From Atherix ibis (taxonomy: Eukaryota; Arthropoda; Insecta; Diptera; Athericidae): 64,000 nucleotides of DNA. The stretch lies in contig OY282605.1 in assembly GCA_958298945.1 (NCBI GenBank), positions 9,757,811 to 9,821,810 on the forward strand. Direction: 5' to 3'. The notes below the pieces were generated by a model. It saw nothing but the letters and a program-made list of their open reading frames with translations. It had not been told where the DNA came from and made no database searches. Below are positions 47,093 to 59,459 of this stretch, one piece after another (position 1 is the first letter of the stretch; each line of letters opens with the position of its first letter). The position numbers and the translations under genes are program-made.

Positions 47093-47619
47093 CGAGATCT
47101 GTTCAAAAAGTATCGCGAATTTTAAATTTCCGCGGGTTACGTATATTTGATTTTCGATTTTTTGTGGCGTTATGTTGGTACTCATGTCTCTCACATATGC
47201 CGATAAGTTCGGCCATTTTGAATGTTCAGTTAATTTATGACAGTTGCTTTGATTGCACGCGTTTTGGCTCGTCTTCGATTTTTGCCCATTCATTGGGATA
47301 CTGATTAAGCTTTGGTTTCCACGTCATTACCATAAACCCATGATTCGTCACCAGTTATGACCCTCTGGAGCAAATTTGAGTCGTCGCGGACAGAGTCCAA
47401 CAGCTCCTTAGCAATGTTAATGCGATGCTGTTTTTGTTCGAAAATGGGCAAAAATCGAAGACGAGTCAAATCACGTGCAAGCAAAACAGCTGTCAAAAAT
47501 TAACTGAACATTCAAAATGGCCGAAGTTGTCGGCATACGTGAGAGATATGAGTACCGAAAATCGAATATACGCAACCCACAGAAATTCAAAATTCGCGAT
47601 ACTTTTTGAATAGACCTCG
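47093..47619. mobile_element. Palindromic mariner derivative: two 5' ends in inverted orientation
   Basis: Left arm 47093-47290 is the plus-strand 5' end of the mariner family seen at 16.4 and 43.1 kb (CGAGATCTGTTCAAAAAGTA, leader, RLRFL start). The right part, 47619 down to about 47291, is the same 5' end on the minus strand, continuing through NIAKELLDS and TGDESWVYGNDVETKA to a break near 47291. The element is flanked by TA on both sides. The right arm lacks about 21 bp of leader present in the left. Both termini are therefore 5' TIRs and no 3' end exists. Confidence 0.92.
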
Positions 47620-47899
47620 TAATTTGGAAATTATGACAATTTTAAAAAATACATTTTTTCTGGTTTGGTTAGGTTTTTTAAAAACTTTTTAAAAATACAT
47701 TTTTTCTGGTTTGGTTAGATTGTAATTTTTTTTTAAAACTTTTTTCTTCAAAGTTTTGGAACAACAAATTGATTTTATTCTTTAAAAAAAACTTCTTAAA
47801 ATAATTAAAACTAATTAATTTCAATGGTAAACTAGAGACAAATTCAAAATTTCAGAAAATATCATATTTCTCTATAAAAGCATTTTAAGTTTTAGCATT

Positions 47900-48760
47900 T
47901 ATCTCTGTAGATAATAACCCCATCTATCGGTCACTCACAGAAACTGTTTTGAAACTTCAATTTTTATCAGAGTTTCTCATGAAATTCTGTTTCAATGTTT
48001 AAATGTCAGAAGATATTTCTACAAACTAAAAATAATATTTAAAATTTTAGTTTTTTTTTCTCTGTAGATAACAGGCCCATATCTATCGGTCACTCACAGA
48101 AACCGGTTTTTTTTAAACTTATCAATTTTTATCAGAATTTCTCATTAAAGGTTTAGATTTAAATGCCAGAAGATATTTCTATAAAATAAAATTTATTTCA
48201 ATCTCTGAAGATATCAACCCCATCTATCGGTCACTCACAGAAACAGGTCTTTTTTTAACTTTACAATTTTTGTCAGAATTTTTTATGAAAGATTTCGATA
48301 TAAATGCCAGAAGATATTTCTACAAACCAAAAATAAGATTTAAAATTTCAGTTTTTCTCTCTGTAGATAACAGGCCCATCTATCGGTCACTCACAGAATG
48401 CAATTTTTTTTAAACATTCCAATTTTTATCAGAATTTTTCATTAAAGGTTTAGATTCAAATACCAGAAGATATTTCTGTAAACTAAAAATAATATTTTAA
48501 ATTTTAGTTTTTCTCTCTGTAGATATCAACCCCATCTATCGGTCATTCACAGAAACCAGTTTTTTTAAGCTTTTAAATTTTTATCAGAGTTTTTTTCTTA
48601 AAGGTTTCGATTTAAATGCCAGAAGATATTTTTACAAACTAAAAATAAGATTTAAAATTTCAGTTTTTCTCTCTGTGGATGTCATACACAGAAACCAGTT
48701 TTTTTAAACTTTTCAATTTTTCATTAAAGGTTTTGATTTAAGTAGTTTCAAAAATGAAAA
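47900..48760. repeat. Tandem repeat of a ~150-bp unit, six copies
   Basis: The landmark CATCTATCGGTCACTCACAG sits at about 47931, 48080, 48231, 48377 and 48533, spacings 146-156 bp. A sixth copy near 48672 has lost the middle of the landmark. Each unit also carries CTCTCTGTAGATA before it and CCAGAAGATATTTCTACAAA after it. The short duplication at 47640-47730 (TTTTTTCTGGTTTGGTTAG twice, 46 bp apart) lies just to the left. Confidence 0.92.
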
Positions 48761-50340
48761 TTTAAATAATTAAAAATAAACAATCGAAAATTTCCAATTT
48801 AAAAAAAAATGTATTTGCCAAATTTTTCAAATCGTCTTTAAATACTTCATGTTCAAAAATTTTGCTTCATGTTTTAAAATTTACAAATGAATTCATTATA
48901 ATTAAGTTGTGATGGTAAATTAAACAATTTTCAGCAGAATCGAAATATATAATATTCACATAATAATATAGTACACATTGGCAGAATGTGAATGGATTTT
49001 AATTGAAATTCATGAAAATTGCAGTTCATATCGTTAGTTAGACTTCTAGTTGGCCTAAAAATTATTATATCACCAATAGTCTATTTGGTTAGTATACGGA
49101 AACAGTTGGTTCGAGGTCTTTATGTGTTTAGTTTTCAACATTTTCATAAAAGCCAACCAAATATTCAAAAGAGGTGGAAATTGTTCATTTACAGGTGCAG
49201 CAGTGCATCTCCTCAAGTGTTGTGTGTACGTTATCTCGAGAGTGTAATGAGTGTGGTCCGTGGACAAATTGAATTTCCGTCAACAACACGCCGAATGATT
49301 TTATTACTAAATTTCCGCCAACAGTAATCAGCATTTCAATTTCGTTTGGAATTGCATTAGTTAAATATGCAAATAGATTTCATGGTCGTCTCAAAATTTG
49401 ATTATTACTTCATTTAGAAAATGCACAGCATTCATAATTTTGCATTTAATTTAAATATCGGTCAGTTTTCAATCTATTCCTTGTGAAACTTTACCAAAAT
49501 TCATTAAATATTCTTTAATTTTTTTTTCAAATTTTTTATCCTGATTCTAATTTCAAATTCTTTTATTGAAAAATTCATAGTTCAAAAGGGACAAATACAA
49601 AAGCATCTTACAATCTTAACAATAAGACAAAAAAATGGAGTCAAGATAGAATAATTTTGTTTGTTTGTAGGAAAACTTCACCTGTGAAATAAACGCCAAC
49701 ATCGTATGAGACACATGGCGACACGGTATACATAATTAAGATCCTTAATGCTTGGGAAGTAGATTGTTAAATCAAGATGCTCAGAACTAAAAGGAATTCG
49801 GATATGGAAATTAAAAGAGAAGAATACGAAGGATGTGAATATAGTATTGAGGCTTGTTACTAAAAAGGAAATAAAAAAATTCGTAGAACCAAATCTAATT
49901 CTGCGAGGATTTTTTCCATTCAGTCCAAAATTAGAGATAGCTTCTTTTTCCATTTATTCCGGATAAATTTTCAGTAAATCGTTCTAATCCGAGGTTCATT
50001 CTAATGTGCCGCAGTTTCTACTGACATAATCGATGGCAAATTTCACGATCGAAACTGAACCATAATAATTTCTAACAAACGATAGTTCCCGAAATGAGCA
50101 ATAATAAAGGATATAGGAAATTTTGATTATTCTTGGAACGGGGGGAGGGGGAGGGGGGGGGGATGTGGGTGTTGCTGGTATGGTTGTTTTTTTTGGATTT
50201 AGTTGACTTGCTTGATAAAACCAAGGATGGATCGTTTAATCATCGAGCAATAAGATAAAATTATAAAAACTTTCTTCTAAAGTGCGCTTTAAGAAACAAT
50301 TTGAGGCTCATAAGAGCCACGTTTTGCGCTTTAGGGAGGA
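48761..50340. other. AT-rich stretch, no gene confirmed
   Basis: A 102-codon plus-strand frame (49019-49327) and a 91-codon minus-strand frame (49678-49953) show no family motifs. An unusually pure G-rich run lies at 50139-50162. Confidence 0.35.
50139..50162 (+). other. G-rich tract, G-quadruplex-like
   Basis: A run of six G, then five G, then ten or more G separated by single A bases, followed by GATGTGGG. Four or more G-runs could form a quadruplex. Confidence 0.6.
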
Positions 50341-50344
50341 AAAA

Positions 50345-51050
50345 TTAGGCTCATTTCTTGCATGACAGATACGTCAATAAGCATAATTTCCAGGAAATAT
50401 AGGAAACCAACAAGTAACTGTGACAGATACGCCAATAAGCATAATTTCCAGCAACTATAGGGCTCTAAAAACCCACAAGCAATTGTGAAGAAGCCAATAT
50501 AGCCGCGAAAAGCAGCTGTCTAGAGTTCATTTCGGTCTGAATTTGTCATTGGCGCTCCTTTTTTTGAACCGTTAATTCCGAGTACATGATTATCGTATAC
50601 TTTTGCCCTGAACTTGCAGATTTTAATCTAGACCAAATGTAGTTCCATAAAACGGCGCCACAAGCCACGAAATATGATAAATTTTGTTTTTATTTTGTAA
50701 AAAGTTTACAGGAAATTAGTTTCAAAAATCGAATGTTTTAACGGAATTGGCCTTTTATTTATGAGGTTATGCAAAAAAAATGTATTTATACCGATAATCC
50801 TCAAAGTTTAGACCATTTCAAAACTAATATTCACCAAGTAATAGCCAAATTATAGTCCAAATTTTTCGATTTTTATATGTGTCATCATAAAACTTCTTGC
50901 AAAAGGATTAAGTCCTGCAAAAAGTTTTATGATGACCATTTAAATGGCAAGATTCCAGCAATATAATGAAATAAAATTTATTTAAAATCGGAATTTGAAG
51001 TGTTAAAGTTTATTTAACTTTTATTTCAGAAGCCAAACTTGGATAATGCT
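50345..51050 (+). pseudogene. rosa-like transposase, decayed copy on plus strand
   Basis: Motifs in order: AHFL(x)DRYVNKHNFQ (about 50350-50395); a 58-bp direct duplication of the NKHNF segment (50364 and 50422); KNPQAIVKKPI (about 50467-50500); FVIGAPFF; YFCPELADFNLDQM (about 50600-50641); a frameshifted FQQNGATSH (about 50643-50675); then YTDNPQSLDHFKTNIHQVIA (about 50795-50855). The tail resembles the 3' end of the 62.5 kb copy (AGTTTATTTAACTTTTATTT). The second catalytic Asp codon is AAC. It ends within a few bases of the start of the next element and faces it. Confidence 0.8.
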
Positions 51051-51058
51051 TTTTTAAA

Positions 51059-52262
51059 GGGTTTTCGAATAAGAGTGATATGATTTCTTTTCAACAAAAA
51101 AAAAACACACTAATTGTTAAGGATACAATTAAGTTCAGAATAAAACGTCATTCAAATGGCCTCCACGACTTCTTTTGCAGGAACGAATTCAATGAACACA
51201 ATTTTCGAGCACTTTTTCCACTAAATCAAGTCGTATGTCATGAATAGCACGTTCAATATTGACTTCTAAAGCTTGAAGAGAGTCTGGTTTATTGATAAAG
51301 ACTAATGACTTCAAATAACCCCACAAAAAATAGTCTAATGGTGTTAAATCACAATTTCTTGGAGGCCATTCAATGTCACAATTTCTTGAAATAATCGAAT
51401 CTCCAAACTTTTCTCGCAATAATTCGGTTGTTCCACGTGCTGTGTGGCACGTAGCCCCGTCTTGTTGGAACCAAATGTTGTCAAGATCAACTTCTTCCAA
51501 TTTTGGCCATAAAAAGTTGGTTATCATCGATCTATACCGCTCTCCATTGTCAGTAACGGTGTTATCAGCTTCATTTCGAAAGAAGTATGGACCGATGATT
51601 CCACCAGACCAAAAACCACACCAAACTGTCAATTTAGGTGAATGTAATGGGTTTTAATGAATAATTTGTGGATTTTCTTCAGATGAAAGTGAGCCTCATC
51701 GGAGAAGATGATTTTCTTAAAGAAATCGTTATCGTTTTCAAGTTGTTCGAAGACAAAATCAGCAAATTCACGATGTTTACGGTGGTCCAATAGCTTCAGT
51801 TCTTGAGCGATAACAATTTTATACGGATGCAAGCCCAAATCCTTTCTCAAAATCCGCCAGGTTGTTGAGAACGTCTTGGAATCGACAAATTGCGGTCTTT
51901 AGCAACACTTGCCTGAACGGCAGCAATATTTTCATTACTTCGAGCGGTTCTTTATCTTATTGGCATTTGAACATTATGTAAAGAAAATGTACGCTCGAAA
52001 TTTTTAACAATTCGACGAATAGCGAGCACAGTTGGACGATTATTACGACCATAAAATGGCAAAAGCGCACGAAAAGTTGCAATTGGAGAACGATTATTTT
52101 GATAATAAAATTGAATAATTTGTAAACGTTGTTCTTGCGTATATCTCTCCATGATGAAATTGTAAACATTACTGAATAGAATGAAAAAAAAAGACAGATC
52201 ATGACATATTACAAATGGCCGAAATGTCACTTAGAAATCATATCACTCTTATTGGAAAACTC
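51059..52262 (-). mobile_element. rosa-like (DD41D) Tc1/mariner element, near complete
   Basis: The left end GGGTTTTCGAATAAGAGTGA and the inverted right end (to 52262) form TIRs of about 28 bp, with ATATGATTTCT shared at the inner edge. A TA is present on the right (52263-52264), while the left TA is at 51055-51056 with two intervening A. At about 1.2 kb this is close to the usual size of such elements and is the best preserved transposon of the window. Confidence 0.92.
51189..52152 (-). pseudogene. rosa-like DD41D transposase, frameshifted
   Basis: MERYTQEQRLQIIQFYYQNN starts at 52152 (first HTH). After a break come NENIAAVQASVAKDRNLSIP and RKDLGLHPYKIVIAQELK. KKIIFSDEAHFHL (about 51700-51735) has the first Asp, and about 40 bp are deleted before ENPQIIH. 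The open frame 51189-51632 contains LTVWCGFWSGGIIGPYFF, ITNFLWPKLEEVDLDNIW, FQQDGATCHTAR (second Asp) and CDLTPLDYFLWGYLKS (third Asp). Exactly 41 residues separate the second and third Asp, the DD41D signature of the rosa family. The C-terminus is INKPDSLQALEVNIERAI. A few frame breaks and the short deletion abolish function. Confidence 0.93.
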
Positions 52263-55200
52263 TATTATTGTATATGCAGAAAATCCTTCCGATGGTTGAC
52301 TTCAATTTCTTCTTTTTTAATTTCAAAGTCAAAAACCTAAAATTGATAAAAATAAATATTAAAAATTTTCAATTTAAAGGTTTTTGTAAACAAAAATTCT
52401 GAAAATATTAAATTAAAACCAAAAAAAAAAAACTTATTTCACTTTAAATATCCTCCAAAATAGCTTTCATATTTTTAATGTAAATGTCCTTGAACCAAAT
52501 TTTTTTTATTTTCTTTTTCCTAAGACAATTTGATGATACTACAGAGTCAGACAAAAATATGCTGAAATCCTTAAAATATTTTCATATCACAACTGAGAAG
52601 AAAAAAATGTTTATTAAATAATCAAATCTTAAATATCATATTGCATTTAGTTAATGTGGCAATAAAAATAAAATTGTTACGTAAATTCCAAATATTTTTT
52701 TTTTATAGTAAAATTCCATATGTACTCAGTCAGCTATAATGTCGATTTATGTTAAAAAGCAAAATAAGAATAAAAAGATTTAAGATAAGAGAGAGAATAA
52801 ATGCTCCTCTTATGTGGATGGATGGATCTGTGATGTTTGGAGACGGGAAAATCCATGGAAATGTCGTAAAAGTCGCGAATACTTTTATGGTCACTAAGAA
52901 AATCCATGTGTACTCGTAATGCCCAATCTTATTGTGTCGGTTGGTCATAGTCATTTAGTCCATAAAATTCACTTTACTTTCCATAAAATTTTCTTCTTTT
53001 CGTCAAATTTCATTACCGTTCTGACGCCGACAAATTTTTTTCCCCCCATTTTTACTCCCAAAGCCTGATGGCCATACTGTTTTAGGACTCGAAGGACAGA
53101 ACTAACCAAACAGGTTAGTACAGAAGTACTATTATAATGGCCTATAAAAATGCATAAATCGAGTTATAGTCGACATCTCTACAAACAAAATATATCACTG
53201 TATTATGTGGAAGGGATGTAAAACAAATACACCGTATTTGGGATTATTTGGGATTCTGCCGATGAACATACCGGAAATGTGGATAGACTATAAAATTGCC
53301 TAAAGGTCGCCGAATAGGATGATGGCAAAAATGAATTTAATATCATATCCTCAATCATACTACCCTAAAGATTAATGTAAAATTATTGCCTTTTTCCCAT
53401 CCCCAGAGTATATTTTGTAAGAATAGGTTATGGGAAAGGGGGGTGAGGGGAGGTGTGTTTGCAATTTTATATTCGCATAAAAATTCTATTTTCGAATAAG
53501 GATATTTTATCTCGACGGATTAAAAATAGACAATTCGAACGGCACACAGATTGTTTTTTTTTAACTAGTTTTGAAAAAGTCACCATTAATTAGTTTACTT
53601 CTGAAAATACTAATTAACCAAAATTAGGAATTTTTATTTTGGCATTAAATTTACATAAAAAAAAATTTAATTTAAATAAATTTCTCCGTAATTGTTCTAT
53701 TTAAATTCCGAATTCAGCATAAAACTTAACACTTTTGATAGCTACTCTTTTTTTTTTTTTAAATGACATCCTTGCAAAAAAAAATAAACCCCAACCAGAG
53801 GATAAACAGAAAAAATTCAACCAATCCACCGCACACCCCCCCCCACCAAAAACCGGATTTAAATGTAATTTTTCCGCATCCTTTAAATTAAGGAGACATA
53901 ATTATTTTCTTATACGTAAAAAAAAAGGGAATAATGCCATATTCAAAAGCTGTTTAGATACAGATTAACTTCTTATTTATTTAGTTTTCTTCCATCTACC
54001 CACGACTTTTGAAATTTGTACCATCCAATTCAGGGGGATAAAAAGCAAAGAAAATAAAATAAAGCTCTTTCATTGGGTTACTTGGGGGATTAGAAAAATA
54101 ATGTGGGTCTTTAAGTTGTTTTCCTTTTCGCTTTCGGTTTTTTTTTTTTTTTTATAAACAAGAAGTAAGGATGGATATAGTAGAAATTGAGTAATATAGT
54201 CACTTTGGAAAAATGTCTACACTTAAAAAAAAGAGGGGGGGGGGCGCTTCGCGTCAAGAAAATTCCTCCGATTTATTTCGAAGATAATCGATTACTTATT
54301 TCGAGTACATAAAAATCATTTTAACTGCCTTTTCGAATAGCATTGAATCGATTTAAATTGAAAATTTCCATCGATCTGAAGCCAATCGATTTCTAAATAA
54401 TATAAACATTGTCGACTCAACAATCTGTGTCTGTAATCACAATATTATCACGCTCCAAGTGATTCCAAGCGATTGGCTAAGTTGAGATAATGAAAATTTC
54501 AAAATATTTACTTTACGATGGATGGTTGATTGCCGAAAAGATCCTTCCTTGGGGATTTTAGCTTTTTTTTTTTTTAGTCTGTCTTTTAGAAAAGTATTAA
54601 GAACTTGTTGCAAAGGATTCACGCTCAATGTTAAAATTTATCAAAACTTTAATAAAAGTTCGGTTTTTTTTTGCTGTTATTATTTTTAACTTTCTTTAAA
54701 AAAAAAAGGAAGAGGGGCCCATTTTTACTGAATATCAAAAATTGTATTCTTCTAACGAAATCAAATAGAAAATCTAAAATCCTAAAAATCAAATTACTAA
54801 ACGTTTTGTTCACATCAAAGGACATCAAATTTGAAGTTCTTTTAGTTGAGGTCCTTCAATTATTCATCCGTTGTAAATGTCCCGAGGGAGAATGCTTGTC
54901 GAAATTCTTAACGAAAAAGGACGAAGGGACAAAAACCAATAATGGTATTGCGTACACATGTCCATACCTGACTTTTCTCAGGAATTAATACATGGTCTGT
55001 TAATAATACCCTAGCCCCAGGCCAGGAATCCCTTTATCAATACCTCCCCCGTAATTTTGTGTAATACTCATACTAGTGGATTAGAGATATCCTAACGGGT
55101 GGGTTGTGATGGTTTTGTGCATAGTAAATAAAAAAATTAATGAAAATTTGACGAAAATGCGAAGGACATGAAGAGAATTCGGACATTGAAATGAACCCAA

Positions 55201-55879
55201 AAGCCTACACTTTCCTTTCCTATATTTTTTTTTTTGGTTGTTGTTGTTGTTGATTGCATACAAATTGATTTCTATACTGTGAGTTTCGATTTGTTTGAAT
55301 AAATTTAATGACTCGCATAAATGACACCACAAAAGGCTACAAATAAAATCGATGCAAACAATATAAACGAATTTAATTAAAGGGAATTTAATTCCCTAGT
55401 TTCTCACGAGTTTTCCCTCACCAATCGACTGATTCATTGCCGGCCCCATTATTTATCAAAGGTAAGGTGACCATTTCCGATACCACAAAAAACCAGCCCT
55501 AAAGATGGATAAAGTGGAAGAATATTACAGGTGTAATATTGATTTAATTGAACACGAAGCCACTTATTGATTATCCGCCGTTTTGACGAACTTAATGACG
55601 GAGTGTAATATGACAGTTGTTATTAAATTCAATTTTTTCTATACTTAAAAAGTATTTCCGAATATTTTCTGACAGTTTTTTTTTTCTATTTACAAATATT
55701 ATAAAAATTTAATAATATTATGGAAATATTTTTGGTTTTGTTAAAAGTTTTGAAAATAGAATTTATCCAAAATTATTTTTTTAAGGGTAAATATTTTCTG
55801 AATAAAAAATTAAACCAATTTTGTATATAAGTTTTTCCGAAGGTACAAGTTTTACTGAAGAAAAAAATTCACCCTTGAA
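52263..55879. other. AT-rich stretch, no gene seen
   Basis: Homopolymers and short G- or C-rich runs (53427-53450, 53837-53845, 54233-54245) occur. Loosely similar stretches with ATGTGGAxGGxATG and (G)GAAAATCCATG near 52815 and 53205 may be old duplicates. Frames of up to about 105 codons show no motif. Confidence 0.4.
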
Positions 55880-55959
55880 CTTTTTGGGAGCAACTAAAGG
55901 CGTCAGGGTCTCAACTTCCATCTGTTTGATATTTGATATTGGCTGATCAGTCCATCTTT

Positions 55960-56450
55960 TTGCAAGCTATACTTCGGCAAAGGTGTCGCAGCCGTGCTGG
56001 AAGTCTTCAAATGCAGGATTTTGAGTGTATCACAATTGGTTTTTGACGTTTAACAACAAAAAAAAGTCACACGGACCAGAAATCTACTGGTTAGTAAGTC
56101 GTGGGGGGGGGGTGAAGGGGGGATTTGAGGGGGTTCATTAAAGCACCGGAACTTTATTTTCTTGAAGAAAAAAATTGATGTAGATTGCCGTGTGACAGGA
56201 ATGCTTACATAATTTTAATGTTTGCAATGTCCAACCATTCAAAGACTTCTTATATAAAAACTTGGTTGACAGAAAATTTTACTCGTTTCACATTTTCAGT
56301 TTTTGACGTTGAGGTCTTGTCTGATCAAATCCGTCTTTCATTGATTCTCGGCTCTCCAAAAATACTGTGGGCCATCGAAAAACTTCTACTCTTGATAAGA
56401 AATATTCCCCATAGGCTTTTCCGTTAAACAAGATAGGATTTACGTACAAG
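55960..56450 (-). pseudogene. mariner fragment, same family as 41-42 kb
   Basis: The minus strand from about 56440 reads AYGEYFLSRVEVFRWPTVFL, then ESRESMKDGFDQTRP, then (shifted) KTENVKRVKFSVNQVF, the mariner N-terminal HTH plus linker. Further along, near 56075, the bases for DPCDFF recur next to a C-rich run, as they do at 41848, so the two copies share the same deletion structure. A weak C-terminal-like stretch follows toward 55960. Confidence 0.65.
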
Positions 56451-56769
56451 TTTTGTAGCTGGTAAGCCCGCAGTATTGCCAGATCGACATCAGTGTGGTC
56501 AGATCCTTCTCAGTTCTTTAATTTTCTGCCACACTTCGTATGCTCAATTATTTTCTGAACAAAAAATTTTTCTTCTGGAATTTATTGGCGCAAAAGTCGT
56601 CTAAGTGACTATAAATCTGGCATGCTTAGGCCATCTAGAGATTTTTTCAAGGCTTTAAGCAGATGGTAATGGTGGAAGACCAGATCTTTCCTGTTGGCTA
56701 ACTCTGACCTTTTCCTGTCAATTCATTAAAAATTTTAAAATTACGAATCAATTAAGACTATTATTTGAG

Positions 56770-57660
56770 TTAAGGTAATTCACCACAAAAACAGCTCTTG
56801 AAGCACTTTTAGACCTGCTAACTTTGAATTTGCATATTAAAAAGGAAGCGGCTGAAGGGGTTCTCAGATTAGGACACCAATTTGGACATTTTAAAGTTGT
56901 ATCGGACCTAAAAGAATTCAAAGGAAACCTAACTTAAACTAGACTTTCAAAGAAGTTCCCACGGAGCGATCAACTTAGAAGAAGGAGGGCCCGTCTTTTA
57001 CACAGATGGTTTTAAAACCAGTCATTATTACCATCTATCTAAGAACCTTGGTAAATTACCATCTATTCAGGTACAAATACATTCCATAGAGCTTTGTGCT
57101 AGAGAGGTTATCAGAAGGAATTTTCATAACGCAAAGGTCTACATCTTCTCATACAGCCATGGCTGCATTGAAAAGTCTCATCTGATGTCCAATTGAAACT
57201 AGTTTTGGTATATGCTCACGGTCCTAAATCAACTGGTTAGATACAACAAAGTAATTTTTTTGTAGGTGCCAGGTTATGAAAAGATTAAGGAGCAAATACG
57301 TCGTTCATTAGGCCAGAATGCTTTAGTGGTCATCCAATGGGATACGTGGGGTCCATTATAGAGACCTGGGAAAGCTGGGTTAAAAGCTCACAGTAATATA
57401 ATTCCCCGGACTGGAATTAATCTAAAAAATTTATCGTCTTACCTAAAAAAAGGGCTGCAGAGGTCCTTAAACTAAACAAACCAAACCTAAGGTTACTCAC
57501 TGGTTTAAAATTCCCTGATCACTACGAGACTTCCCGGCTACTAACCAAAATGACATTGAGGTTCGCTAAAAGTCTCAATATTACTAATAAGTTAGGATTA
57601 TTCACCACTAAAGACCTTATTGACTGAAGTGGTTTTGAACCACCACTAAAGCCACCTTAT
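56770..57660 (+). pseudogene. I/LOA-type non-LTR retrotransposon ORF2, RNase H region
   Basis: FTTKTALEALLDLLTLNLHI followed by KKEAAEGVLRLGHQ (about 56780-56885) is the conserved segment before RNase H. GGPVFYTDGFKTS (about 56985-57025) holds the first RNase H Asp, IHSIELCAREVI (57080-57115) the Glu, and VYIFSYSHGC (57135-57165) has Tyr where the second Asp belongs. A degenerate VxxVPGYEKIKEQ (about 57265-57300) fits the last motif, VPGHxGIxGNE. KPNLRLLTGLKFP resembles the post-RNase H LLTGH segment. Jockey elements generally lack RNase H, so an I- or LOA-clade source is likelier. Stops and frameshifts are frequent. Confidence 0.85.
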
Positions 57661-59459
57661 TGACCGTAGTGGTTTAATTATTATTAAGGACGAAATCCAG
57701 TAATAGTTTTAGTTTTTCAAAGTAAGTTCGAAAAAAATTGTGATATTTTAGGAGCTTTTGATTTCCATTATTCTTATTATAAGGCATTCTAGATTTAAAC
57801 TACTTTCAGCTACACAAATGAATCCAGAAAAATTCTCTGGCAACTCATAAAAATATTGACTTTTCAAATCTTCTTCAAAAACAAACTCAACTCTTAAGTG
57901 GATACTACGATTATAGTGAAATATTTAACAATGGAACAAATCAGGTAGGATATTGTGATAATGACGCAGGTATACCCACCATATTCATATAATAGCAAAT
58001 GAACAGAAACAACAATGGAAATGTTGAGACAAATACCAGTGTATTATATGAATTTTATACGGAACCGTTAATAATATCGAAATAGGTAGATTTTAATTAA
58101 TCACATGAATAATCAGATATAATTATTCCGAGGTAAGCATACAAACCAAGTACATCAACTTGTATATTGTGCACGTTAACTGTCTACCTGTTCGGCGAGT
58201 TCATGTTGTTATGATTACCGATAATCGATTTATTGATAGTACAAGTTTTTTTTTATTACACAGTGTTCAGCAGCAGCATTAATAATGATAATAATAATAA
58301 CAACAGCAGCAAAAAAGTCTAGAAAAGTTTCCAATGATGAGTAAAACAAACTTTTTAACAGTTCAAATGACATGTGAACTATGAAAAGAACGAATTGGAA
58401 GTAAATTATGATCGATAACGTAAAACTTTTAATGAATGTGTGACAAAAGTATCAAACTCACAACTTTTAAGGTGATAATTTCATTTCAAAATTTTTCCAA
58501 TTAAAAATACAAAACGACGTAGAAGAAAAATTAAGTATTAAAGTTAAGGAAAATATCATCAAAGAACAACTAATAAATGCTTTTGAAAAACTTCACACCG
58601 AAAAATCAAGATGAAAGTTTATTGGAAATATTTTCGCAGTTCATGAAAATAAGAAATTTTTCACGAAGCCAAAGAAAATTCATCAACAAGAAATGTGAAA
58701 TCGTGCCAACAATAAATGTAATAATTTCTAATCGCTATGTACTCGTAACTATGCAGATTGTACTTGAAAGTTTCGATTTATTTACTACACTACGTACAGG
58801 AAGACAATTTTCCAATAAATTGAAATCGAAACGTATCAGGTGCGGAAAATTATTTCACTGTGAAAATGAAATTTATGCAAATATAAAAGAAACAATAAAT
58901 TTTGTACGGAAATAATACGTTTAGTTATGGAAAAATTTTCCTTTCCATTAAATGGAATTAGTTTCTTTCTAATACCAACAACCCCCACCCCCTTCCCCCT
59001 CCATTCTTTCGTTGGTCAACTACTTATTTGTCACTAATAGCTACAATCTAATTTAAAGTATAAAATTCAATTTGATTTTATTACTCAAAATCATTAAATT
59101 AAGTAGTTTTCAACAGACGAATAATTAATGTTTTTATTTGAAAATGCAAAAAAAAACTAGAGAAAATAAAACTAATCAGAAGAAAACGTTAAGCTTTATT
59201 TATGTTTTATAACTTAATATCAATCAAGTCTATTGATTATTTATTTTTTAAGATAATTTTATAATTAAAATGATATAATTAATTGACCTGTATAGAAAAC
59301 TTAGATCGTTTCTCTTAAGGTTAAAGAATCAAAATTATAATTAATATCCTTGAAAAAAAAAAAAACAGAAATGTAAAAAAATTATCAAAATAATAAATTT
59401 AAAAAAAAAAATGTCAACAAAAAAGTTCTCGTTATTCATGATTGTGTGCTTCTCGTTAT
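57661..59459. other. AT-rich stretch, no gene confirmed
   Basis: A short CAG/AAT codon-like simple repeat lies at 58267-58312 and a C-rich run at 58978-59003. A 112-codon plus-strand frame (58577-58915) has a basic composition and no known domain. I do not call it a gene. Confidence 0.35.

Noticed and set aside
58577..58915. 112-codon plus-strand frame
   Set aside because: No known domain, codon-usage evidence or splice context. Chance is sufficient in a 64-kb window.
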